Virus record (IMG/VR): IMGVR_UViG_3300008448_000163 | Coordinates: 1-46,117 of that record | Strand: one strand, 5' to 3' | Source: a virus | Length of the DNA stretch: 46,117 nt | Shown here: one piece after another, positions 39,661-46,117 of the stretch | Numbering within the stretch: position 1 is the stretch's first letter | Layout of the letters: each line of letters starts with the position of its first letter | Notes under the pieces: model-generated | The model's database searches: none | Told to the model about the DNA's origin: nothing | What the model saw: only the letters and a program-made list of their open reading frames with translations | Translations under genes and position numbers: made by a program

Positions 39661-40185
39661 TTAGGCGGCTCCGGTGTCGGCGGGCGTTTGGATATCGACC
39701 GCGAGGCTATCCGCAAAGTCGGCGGGTGTCGAGACGGTCGGGTTGATCTGCGCGCGAAGGTCGACGGACCAACGCGCCTCATAGTTCTTTTCGGCGTTGA
39801 CGAGGACCCGTTGCGCCGGATCGCTGGCGTCGAGCGGGGCCACGGCGGCGGGCAGACGGTCGGCCGCATAGAACGACCGCCAGAGCATCGCGAGAACCTG
39901 CGCGTTGTCCTCGCTTTCGGGGCCGTACACGTCGAATGCCACATGCACGGCGGTCGGCGTCGTGAAGGTCAGCGCGTCCGGCTCCGGCGCGGACGTGTCC
40001 CACCCAAGGCGCGTGTCGACCGTCAGCCGCTCGCGGCGCATGGCGGTCATCATGATGAAGTCGGCCGCGTTCGGCTCCGCGACCTGGTTAACCTGCGTCT
40101 CATAGACGGTGACGCCCGTAAGCGCGCCCTCGACCCATGCCTTGAGCGCCGTTTTGACGTCGGCGGCGGTGACGGATGGCGTCAT
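39661..40185 (-). CDS. Tail completion/terminator-type protein, 174 aa
   Basis: MTPSVTAADVKTALKAWVEG, VTVYETQVNQVAEPNAADFI, MMTAMRRERLTVDTRLGWD and FDVYGPESEDNAQVLAMLWR match the neck/tail-terminator family found just before the sheath in myophages. It caps the tail for joining to the head. ATG at 40185 overlaps the upstream stop; its stop is followed directly by the sheath gene. Confidence 0.75.
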   Translation of the reverse strand: MTPSVTAADVKTALKAWVEGALTGVTVYETQVNQVAEPNAADFIMMTAMRRERLTVDTRLGWDTSAPEPDALTFTTPTAVHVAFDVYGPESEDNAQVLAMLWRSFYAADRLPAAVAPLDASDPAQRVLVNAEKNYEARWSVDLRAQINPTVSTPADFADSLAVDIQTPADTGAA

Positions 40186-40568
40186 GCGGGCGGCCCCTCG
40201 AGCTGGAGCGTCAAGCCGACCTTGCACCAACCGGCCGTTTCCCAATACTCAAACACGACCGTCACCTTGTAGGTCGTATCGCCGACCGCCAGGAGCGCCG
40301 CGCCGGTGCCGTCTTTGCGGTTGATCCCGCGCACGTCCCCGAACAGGTAGGCGGCCTTCTCGATGCCCTGGAGGTTGAGACCGTCGACGTGGGCAATGTC
40401 GCCCGTCGATAGCGGCTGGACGTCCGCCGTGACGGTCACGGGGTTTGCGTACGTCGGCTCGCGCCGGCCGGTCGCGGTGACGACAGAGCCGGTGCATTCG
40501 TACAGGTCGGCGGCGATGGCCGGCGTGACTGCGCGGGTGCAGGGGGCGACGATGGCGTGCAGGTTCAT
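40182..40568 (-). CDS. Head-tail joining protein, 128 aa
   Basis: LYECTGSVVTATGRREPTYA, NPVTVTADVQPLSTGDIAHV and VFEYWETAGWCKVGLTLQLE are typical of small phage head-tail proteins encoded between the HK97-gp10-like and terminator genes. It is beta-rich with no membrane span. Overlaps both neighbours by 4 bases. Exact role unassigned. Confidence 0.65.
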   Translation of the reverse strand: MNLHAIVAPCTRAVTPAIAADLYECTGSVVTATGRREPTYANPVTVTADVQPLSTGDIAHVDGLNLQGIEKAAYLFGDVRGINRKDGTGAALLAVGDTTYKVTVVFEYWETAGWCKVGLTLQLEGPPA

Positions 40569-41014
40569 CGCGGCACCACGACGGCGGCCGGGCTATTGAT
40601 GAGCACGCGCGTCTCGACCAAGGGCTTGTCGTGGCCCTTGCGAGCGATCGTTGATTCGGCCAGCGGCGGGGCGTTCGTGTCCACGATCGATTGTTTGAGC
40701 TGCCCGACGATGGCTTCCCCCGCGATGGCCAGGGCGGCGTCGACGTTGCCGCCGTTCGCCTCGAGAAGTCCCGCGATCGCGGGCCCCCATTCGTCTTGCT
40801 TGTTCGCGACCATGTCCGAAAAGAACGGTCGGGCCGGGATGCCCTGCGACGGCGCGCCGAAGTTCTGCACCGCGGCGACCATGGCGACGCTCGTGCCGTC
40901 CGGGTAGGTCGCGCCCTCGAGAAAGCCGACCTTGAGCGTGCCGGACGCGCGGAAGCGGCGGGCAGTCTCCCGCAAGGCCGCCCGCAACTTCTCGCCGCCC
41001 CGAATGGTCGCCAT
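40565..41014 (-). CDS. HK97 gp10-like head-tail component, 149 aa
   Basis: FLEGATYPDGTSVAMVAAVQ, NFGAPSQGIPARPFFSDMVA and LKQSIVDTNAPPLAESTIAR are a common signature of this tail-completion family. The N-terminal part is helical and basic. It probably acts in head-tail joining. The ATG at 41014 lies 3 bases after the upstream stop. Confidence 0.8.
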   Translation of the reverse strand: MATIRGGEKLRAALRETARRFRASGTLKVGFLEGATYPDGTSVAMVAAVQNFGAPSQGIPARPFFSDMVANKQDEWGPAIAGLLEANGGNVDAALAIAGEAIVGQLKQSIVDTNAPPLAESTIARKGHDKPLVETRVLINSPAAVVVPR

Positions 41015-41016
41015 GG

Positions 41017-41463
41017 TCAGAACCGCCGGTGATAGGCGGGGAGCGGGAGGACCGGGCGCGGCGCGGCGGCGACGTAGCGGAAGCCGCGATACCGGGCCGT
41101 CGCTTGCCAGAAGCTCGCGCCGTACGGGGTTTGCATGAACCAGGCTTGCGAGCCGGTCACGGGGCCGGCGTCGACGCTGACGCTCACGCTACCCTGCGTC
41201 GCACTCGTGATGCGGCCGACGAGCGGCGAGCCGCCGTCTGATTCGGGCAGGTTGAGCTTGGCCAAGTGCGCGACCAGCATGCCGAGCAACGACAGGCGCG
41301 GCTCGTAGGTCACGGGGTCGGCGGGAACGATGCTGTCCGCGTCATTGGACAGATAAAGCCCGGCCTCCCCGAAATACGAGGAGGCCAGGATATCGTCGAC
41401 TTTGCCGGCGAGAGCCGGATACCGCGCGCGCCATGCCGGGTATGAGAACACGGCGATTGTCAC
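41017..41463 (-). CDS. Head-tail connector (DUF4054-like), 148 aa
   Basis: [60 protein letters not shown] and [20 protein letters not shown] give a clear DUF4054-type connector pattern, a ring protein under the portal. The start is GTG at 41463. The C-tail ([14 protein letters not shown]) is basic and Pro-rich. Confidence 0.82.
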   Translation of the reverse strand: MTIAVFSYPAWRARYPALAGKVDDILASSYFGEAGLYLSNDADSIVPADPVTYEPRLSLLGMLVAHLAKLNLPESDGGSPLVGRITSATQGSVSVSVDAGPVTGSQAWFMQTPYGASFWQATARYRGFRYVAAAPRPVLPLPAYHRRF

Positions 41464-41468
41464 GGGGC

Positions 41469-41849
41469 CTAGCCTTTGTCGTCGGCCTTCGTCACGCCCG
41501 GCGCGGGCTTGTCGGGGTCCATCCCCTCGAGGCCGGTGCGGAGCGTCACGGAGGCGTCGGCTTGCGCCTCGACGTTGTCGCGGGCGACGTGCGCGAAGAT
41601 CAGGCCGTTACGGACGGGCGGATAGTGCGCGTTCGCCTTGGACCAGGCGTCCCACCACTCGCGCGACACGCCCGGCGTCAGGCCGAAGTCGCCGAAGACG
41701 ACGTGCGTGCGCTTCTCGCGACCCTTCTCGTCGACGGGCAGACGCGCGCCGTTGAGGTTGACCCGGTGGCGCGAGCCGTCCGGGGCGTACAGGTCCGCGG
41801 CGAGCCCGTTGGGGAGCTTGCAAGCGACGGTGACGGTCTCGAGGCTCAT
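41469..41849 (-). CDS. Head-associated protein, 126 aa
   Basis: [34 protein letters not shown] and [20 protein letters not shown] match a small family found next to phage capsid genes. The C-terminal part is acidic ([20 protein letters not shown]). It might be a capsid accessory or connector protein. The ATG at 41849 is 3 bases after the capsid stop. Confidence 0.65.
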   Translation of the reverse strand: MSLETVTVACKLPNGLAADLYAPDGSRHRVNLNGARLPVDEKGREKRTHVVFGDFGLTPGVSREWWDAWSKANAHYPPVRNGLIFAHVARDNVEAQADASVTLRTGLEGMDPDKPAPGVTKADDKG

Positions 41850-41852
41850 GGC

Positions 41853-42908
41853 CTAGACGCCCAGCATTTGCGCGATGGCGAACGGCTGGCGGATGATCGC
41901 CCCCCAGGTGCCTTGCGACTTCTTCTGTTGGTAGGCGCTGGCCAGGACGATCACCGGATGCGCGCGCATCTTCTCCGTGAACGCGCAGTAGCCGGTATCT
42001 TGCCCCTCGACCTGGTCGGCGATGAGCTGGACCAGGTTGCCGGCGGCGGTCGCGTACTCCGGAGCCGACACGATGCGAATGTTCGGGAAGTTCTTCGCGA
42101 GCAGGTCCGAAACATTGACGTTGAAGCTGTTCGTCGCCGTCAGCGCGAGGGCCGACGTCGGCGACAGGGCGAGCGTCATCTTCGTGTTCTGGTCGATCAG
42201 GCCGTTGGACTGATTCACGAGCCGCACGAACAGCGATTGGATATCCGTATAGACTTCGTTCGCGGTCGCCGTGATGACGCCCGCCGTGATCCACGGGCCG
42301 TTGGCCACGGGGCCGAACGCCTTCGGACCCGGCTGAATCGGGGCCGTCAGGTTCGGGTCGTTGAGGATGCCGTAGTTCTGGAGACCCGACACGCCAAAGA
42401 AATAGGTGAGGTTCTGAAACTTGTTCAGCGTCAGAGCCGAAGCCATGTTTTGCTGCGCGGCCCAACCGATCTTGGCGAGGCCCATCCGCTCCAGCTCCTT
42501 TTCGCCCCATTGGGTGAAGGTCTGGTAATGGTAGGACTGGCGTTGCGGGAAATTGACGTTCGCGCCGGCCGAGCCGTTGTTGCTGTAGTCGCCGTAGGAC
42601 GACACTTCGCCGGTGCGCTCGACGACCGGGAAGGTGGCCGTCTCGGTGAGCCAATCGCCCTTCTTGACTTCGCCCAGCACTTCGGCGGCGCGCATCGGGG
42701 CCACGAGGACCTCGACAAAGTCCGGATCGGTCCACATGGTCAGCCAAGCCGGAATGCCGGCGTTGCTGGCGGTCACGAGGGCCGGTTGCGCATCGAACGC
42801 CAGGTTCGCGTTGCGCGCGAATTCCGGCGGGAGGAAATCCATCGCGCCGTGCAGCACGATGCCGAAGTTCTCCGCGAGAACGTCGAGTTGCGGATTGCGA
42901 GCGTGCAT
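41853..42908 (-). CDS. Major capsid protein (DUF2184-like), 351 aa
   Basis: I chose ATG at 42908 (MHARNPQLDVLAENFGIVLH). VEVLVAPMRAAEVLGEVKKG, DWLTETATFPVVERTGEVSS, YGDYSNNGSAGANVNFPQRQ and GEKELERMGLAKIGWAAQQN match the DUF2184 family of HK97-fold capsids. It is between a protease/scaffold gene with a decoration protein and the connectors. The N-terminus is not long, so scaffolding comes from the separate upstream gene. Confidence 0.85.
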   Translation of the reverse strand: MHARNPQLDVLAENFGIVLHGAMDFLPPEFARNANLAFDAQPALVTASNAGIPAWLTMWTDPDFVEVLVAPMRAAEVLGEVKKGDWLTETATFPVVERTGEVSSYGDYSNNGSAGANVNFPQRQSYHYQTFTQWGEKELERMGLAKIGWAAQQNMASALTLNKFQNLTYFFGVSGLQNYGILNDPNLTAPIQPGPKAFGPVANGPWITAGVITATANEVYTDIQSLFVRLVNQSNGLIDQNTKMTLALSPTSALALTATNSFNVNVSDLLAKNFPNIRIVSAPEYATAAGNLVQLIADQVEGQDTGYCAFTEKMRAHPVIVLASAYQQKKSQGTWGAIIRQPFAIAQMLGV

Positions 42909-42915
42909 GATGCGG

Positions 42916-43836
42916 CTATCCCAGGGGTTGCGAGGAAGTCTTGATGAGCTCGCCGGCACCGCCGATGCTTTGGGCGACCCACTTGGTTTCAACCGCGCCG
43001 GTGGCGGTGATCGTGGTCGACGCGGCGGTTTGCGTCGGCGAGACGTAGTACGTCCCCGTCCCGCCGGTGCCGGTGCCGAGCTGGCCGATGAAGGTGCCGG
43101 CGGTGACGCCGGAGCCCGACAGGACGTTGCCGACGGCCAGGACGCCGGAACCGACGGCGGTCACGGTCATGAGGCCGAAGGTGCCGCTTACGGTGGTGCT
43201 GGCGACGGTTTGCTGGACGCTGACGGCGTAGGTGCCGACGCCGCCCGGCGTGCCGGTAAGCTGGCGGACGACGCGGGTGCCGCTGACGACGTTGGTGCCG
43301 CTGATGATGGCCGCGGCGTTGACGACACCGGAGCCGACGGCGGTCACGGTCATGACCGTTTCGGCGATGCTGGCGGTGATCGAGAAGGTGCCCGCCGCGA
43401 TGCTGGCGGTGACGCTGCCCCCGGTCGGCGGCGCGCCGGTCGCGGCGAACGTGATCGCGCCGTTGGCGTAGTTGGCGTAAGCCTTCATCCCGCGGGTGAC
43501 GGCGTTCGTGCCGGTGTTCTTCATCCAGAAGTCGCCGCCGCCGTGCAGCGTGACGGCGAAGCCGGTCGGGATGGTCATGCCTTCTTCGGCCAGGTACGCG
43601 GTGATGAGCGCCTGTTGGTCGCGATGCACGAAGCCGTCGGGCGCGCCGGTGCCGCTGTTGCTGGCCAGGGTGCCGGTCGCGTCGTCCAGCCAAGCGAAGC
43701 GGCCGACGATGCAGCCGAGCGCGGAGGCGACGATTTGGCCCTCACCGGCCACGACGGAGAAGCGCGGGTTGGCGGAGCAGAAATCGCCCTCGACCGCCGG
43801 CGCTTGCTGGATATTGACTTGCGATTGGAAGGACAT
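42916..43836 (-). CDS. Capsid decoration-type protein with beta modules, 306 aa
   Basis: The N-terminal ~145 residues ([46 protein letters not shown]-type small beta repeats) resemble structural 'cement' or decoration proteins that precede the capsid gene. Residues ~146-282 are two copies of the shared beta module, followed by a short tail ([15 protein letters not shown]). It probably coats the capsid and displays the modules. It lies 7 bases before the capsid ATG. Confidence 0.75.
   Translation of the reverse strand: MSFQSQVNIQQAPAVEGDFCSANPRFSVVAGEGQIVASALGCIVGRFAWLDDATGTLASNSGTGAPDGFVHRDQQALITAYLAEEGMTIPTGFAVTLHGGGDFWMKNTGTNAVTRGMKAYANYANGAITFAATGAPPTGGSVTASIAAGTFSITASIAETVMTVTAVGSGVVNAAAIISGTNVVSGTRVVRQLTGTPGGVGTYAVSVQQTVASTTVSGTFGLMTVTAVGSGVLAVGNVLSGSGVTAGTFIGQLGTGTGGTGTYYVSPTQTAASTTITATGAVETKWVAQSIGGAGELIKTSSQPLG
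42990..43400 (-). repeat. Shared beta modules, decoration copies (two)
   Basis: Two tandem copies within the decoration gene, with exact short DNA matches to the sheath copies. The + strand unit runs from TGCTGGCGGTGA-like sequence through GGTCACGGTCATGA to CCGCCGGTGCCGGTGCCG. Together with the sheath and fibre copies this makes five modules in three virion genes. Confidence 0.8.
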
Positions 43837-43848
43837 GGGTCCGGGTCC

Positions 43849-45189
43849 TTAGATAGCGAGGCGGAGGCGGTTGACGTTGTCGCCGAACCGCTTGGACAGG
43901 CCGTCGCCGGCCTTGGCGTCCATGGCGATCGGGCGGCGCGTGTCGGACTTCTCGCCGGGCTTCGGCAGGAGGGCGACCATAGCGCGCAAGGCGGCGGTCT
44001 CACGCACGGCGGCGTGATCGACGCCCGCGTGATCCAGCGCCATACGGTAGATGGCGGCGGCGCTGTCCATGGCCACGGTGATTTCGCCGACGAAGGGCGC
44101 AACGTCCCGTTCCGCCTGGCGGATGGCGTGGAAGTCGGCCGTCAGGTTGCGGCGGATGGTGGCGGCGTCCATGGCGGGCTTGTCCTGTTCGGCGACCGGC
44201 TCCGCGCCGGGCGGCTGGAGGGTCGGGGCGTCTTCGTCTTCGGCGGCCGGCGCGTCGCCCATCGCGGCGATCTGCGCGAGAACGTCAGCGTCCACCTTGC
44301 CCTCGAGCATCGCGCAGATGCGGGAAACCAGGTCGCCGTCGCCGTCGACGGCCGGGGCCGATTCGGGGATGACGTCGGCGTCGGCGTCGGGGGCGGTGCC
44401 TTCGATGGCGTGAATGACCTTGACCACGTCGTCGACGTCGATCCCTTCGTCAGCGGCCAGGAGCGGCGTCGCCGCGCGCACGATGCGGGCCGGAAGGTCG
44501 GCGGTCGTGCGCCGGTAGCTCGCCCGGTTGACGTCGCGGACCAGCGGCCCGACGTCCAGCGCCTTGTCCGCGGCCAGGCGCGGGGCGATGAGCGCGTGAA
44601 GCGCTCCGGTGAGCATAAGAGCGGTGCGTGACGTCTTCGCCATGGTGTCTTGGTCCCCAACTACCACGTCACGCCCGGCGCGCCCTTGCTGGACCAACGC
44701 GACGTGATTTCCCACGATGCTACGCATGACGCCGTCGTAGTGCAAGCCCTTGTATGTGCCCGGCGTCATGTCCGCTACATATCGATACGCGGAGCTCAAT
44801 TCGCGTTGCACTTCCTGTTCGATGCCGGCGATTGCCGCTCCGGCCCAAATCACGAGGGAGTTGCGGAGATATTGGCCGTCAAACGCCGCATCGGTCCCGG
44901 TGCTGCCAACGACCAGGTCCGGTTGGTGGGTGTCGCTACCCGTCGCCGATACCGGGACGTGGCGCGACAGAATCGGGAGGTTGTTGAACGTCGGCGCGGC
45001 CTTCTCCAGCTCGTCAGGATCGCGCAACAGGTGATAGACGCGGTCGAGATTGAGCCCCAAGCCTTCCGCGCCGGGAATCTCGCGGCCATAGTAGGGGTTA
45101 ACGGCGGCCTTGCTGATATTACTGGCGGCAACGTGCAGCCGACCGTCGGCGTCGTAGTGTCGTGCGGAACGGTCCATTGCAAGGCGCAT
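43849..45189 (-). CDS. DUF2213-type prohead protease and scaffold, 446 aa
   Basis: Residues ~1-180 match DUF2213: LHVAASNISKAAVNPYYGRE, IPGAEGLGLNLDRVYHLLRD, FNNLPILSRHVPVSATGSDT, YRYVADMTPGTYKGLHYDGV and MRSIVGNHVALVQQGRAG. The rest is acidic and helical (DADADVIPESAPAVDGDGDL), as expected of a scaffold. The protein would shape the prohead and then cleave itself and partners. I chose ATG at 45189. An in-frame ATG at 44643 (MAKTSRTALM) with GGGGA upstream could make a separate scaffold of 264 residues. Confidence 0.82.
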   Translation of the reverse strand: MRLAMDRSARHYDADGRLHVAASNISKAAVNPYYGREIPGAEGLGLNLDRVYHLLRDPDELEKAAPTFNNLPILSRHVPVSATGSDTHQPDLVVGSTGTDAAFDGQYLRNSLVIWAGAAIAGIEQEVQRELSSAYRYVADMTPGTYKGLHYDGVMRSIVGNHVALVQQGRAGRDVVVGDQDTMAKTSRTALMLTGALHALIAPRLAADKALDVGPLVRDVNRASYRRTTADLPARIVRAATPLLAADEGIDVDDVVKVIHAIEGTAPDADADVIPESAPAVDGDGDLVSRICAMLEGKVDADVLAQIAAMGDAPAAEDEDAPTLQPPGAEPVAEQDKPAMDAATIRRNLTADFHAIRQAERDVAPFVGEITVAMDSAAAIYRMALDHAGVDHAAVRETAALRAMVALLPKPGEKSDTRRPIAMDAKAGDGLSKRFGDNVNRLRLAI

Positions 45190-45205
45190 GTCCGTGCGTA
45201 CCCCG

Positions 45206-46117
45206 CTAGTTGAGCCAAAGCAAGATGCGCCGCCGCACGGCCGTAGCCGCCGCAAACGCTGCGGTCAGCACGGGAGCCGACACCGTTGCGATGGCAAGGA
45301 TCACGGTGGCCAGGAGCGACACGGACGGCGCGGGCGCGGTGTCGACGTCGAGACGCTTGCTCACGCCCGCTTGCGTCGTCGCGACGGGGGCCGTGGTGAC
45401 GGGCAGGGGCTTGTCCGCCAGGCGCGACATTCGCGGCGACGTGTTGGCCCGGCCTAGCACGGTGCGCGAGACGGCGCGAGACAGGTCGGCGACTGCACTC
45501 GCCGCGCCTAGCAACGTCTCAAAATATATCGTCGTCGTTGCGATCGTGCCGAGCGAGGACGACAGGCCGGCGACGGCCTTGGACGCCAGCTTTTGGATAG
45601 CTCCCCGCGACGTTGAGCGGCCCGCGATCCGCGACGCCGTGTTGCGGACGGTCAAGAGGGCGGGCGTGTTCTCTGCGACGAAAGACACCGGCGTCACTGA
45701 CGAGGCGGTATAGGTCAGGACGATCAGGCCGCTCCCGCCCGGTCCGCCCTGCCCATTGCCGTATGCGCCGCCACCGCCGCCCCCATATGCGCCGCCCGCG
45801 CCGCCGGGAATGGCCGTGCCGCCCGAACGTCCGCCCGCGCCGCCACCGCCGGAACCGACACCGTACCCGCCGCCAAACTCGCCGTTATGGGAGCCCGCGC
45901 CGCCGACATTGGCCCCGCTACCATTGGAGCCGCCCGCGCCGCCGCCGGAACCCGACGCGCCCGCCGCGCCCGCCGTATTCGTCGCGCCGCCCGCGCCGCC
46001 CGGCGCGCCAAGCGGCCCGGTTCCGCCCGCGCCGCCCGTCGTCGTGACGTGGTCTTGGCCCGCGCCGCCGCCGTTTGCCCCGCCGCCGCCTCCGCCGCCC
46101 GTCGAGGCGCTTATCCC
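45206..46117 (-). CDS. Glycine-rich tail/adhesin protein, C-terminal part (runs off window end)
   Basis: The frame is open from base 46117 to the stop at 45206. The first ~130 codons are Gly-rich with Ala/Ser/Asn/Tyr (GAYGGGGGGAYGNGQGGPGG) and end in SGLIVLTYTAS, a common closing strand of such domains. About 160 residues follow: Ser/Arg/Ala repeats (VRNTASRIAGRSTSRG, LSRAVSRTVLGRANTS), and near the end a hydrophobic span (VSLLATVILAIATVSAPVLT) and a basic end. This is unusual for a tail protein. It continues from the part at 1-430. It precedes the protease gene by 16 bases. Confidence 0.7.
   Translation of the reverse strand, partial: GISASTGGGGGGGANGGGAGQDHVTTTGGAGGTGPLGAPGGAGGATNTAGAAGASGSGGGAGGSNGSGANVGGAGSHNGEFGGGYGVGSGGGGAGGRSGGTAIPGGAGGAYGGGGGGAYGNGQGGPGGSGLIVLTYTASSVTPVSFVAENTPALLTVRNTASRIAGRSTSRGAIQKLASKAVAGLSSSLGTIATTTIYFETLLGAASAVADLSRAVSRTVLGRANTSPRMSRLADKPLPVTTAPVATTQAGVSKRLDVDTAPAPSVSLLATVILAIATVSAPVLTAAFAAATAVRRRILLWLN

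Noticed and set aside
36955-40272. A 1105-codon plus-strand frame opposite the sheath and tube genes.
   Set aside because: It is antisense to well-recognised structural genes, highly Arg/Gly-rich and without domain patterns.
1-46117. Direct terminal repeats marking true genome ends.
   Set aside because: The first and last bases share no evident repeat, and both ends lie inside one coding sequence.

Overview
The window is most of a GC-rich, tailed-phage genome of myovirus type. It contains a sheath, tube, J-like baseplate protein, spike, terminase, portal, major capsid protein and lysis genes. A gene for a DUF2312/GapR-like nucleoid protein, a family typical of Alphaproteobacteria, suggests an alphaproteobacterial host; this is inference. 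I found no integrase, tRNA, rRNA, CRISPR array or insertion sequence. The two window ends carry the N- and C-terminal parts of one glycine-rich tail protein on the same strand. This fits a circular or circularly permuted genome cut inside that gene, but a direct join is out of frame by one base, so some bases are missing or wrong at the junction.

Layout, minus strand unless stated. From 13.1 to 9.47 kb: small terminase, a short TetR-type protein, a zinc-finger peptide, membrane proteins, holin, GH19 endolysin and overlapping spanins, closed by an intrinsic terminator. From 9.34 to 3.1 kb: large terminase, a 1118-residue portal fused to GNAT and metallopeptidase domains, a small acidic protein and a MuF-like protein. 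From 2.28 to 3.11 kb (+): five tiny overlapping genes with their own promoter, antisense to the late block. From 2.13 kb through the window ends to 45.2 kb: five tail or adhesin genes. From 45.2 to 29.0 kb: prohead protease/scaffold, decoration protein, capsid, head completion, sheath, tube, chaperone, tape measure, baseplate and fibre. Early genes: 23.08 to 13.72 kb (SF2 helicase, adenine methylase, PP-loop ATPase, VRR nuclease, TetR protein, primase-helicase, GapR-like protein, cytosine methylase-like protein, double-HTH protein) and 23.16 to 28.94 kb (+) (Cas4-like nuclease, ssDNA-binding protein, family A DNA polymerase, a secreted protein). Genes are packed with ATGA/GTGA overlaps nearly throughout.

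Three layers of control are visible. First, seven sites with the inverted repeat TGACG-N4-CGTC(A/C) lie on gene-start regions, six of them with the first arm forming a TTGACG -35 box. They sit before both early arms, the packaging operon and the antisense small-gene operon. One covers the first codons of a TetR-family gene, which makes that protein the leading candidate repressor. Second, the only long gene-free stretch (13,099-13,721) holds four copies of a 27-bp interrupted palindrome, two perfect 18-bp palindromes and many half-sites around an AT-rich core, and looks like an origin or a protein-loading site. Third, the adjoining gene encodes two helix-turn-helix units and itself contains nine GTAACG/CGTTAC hexamers, seven of them using the Leu codon TTA, as if binding sites were written into the coding sequence.
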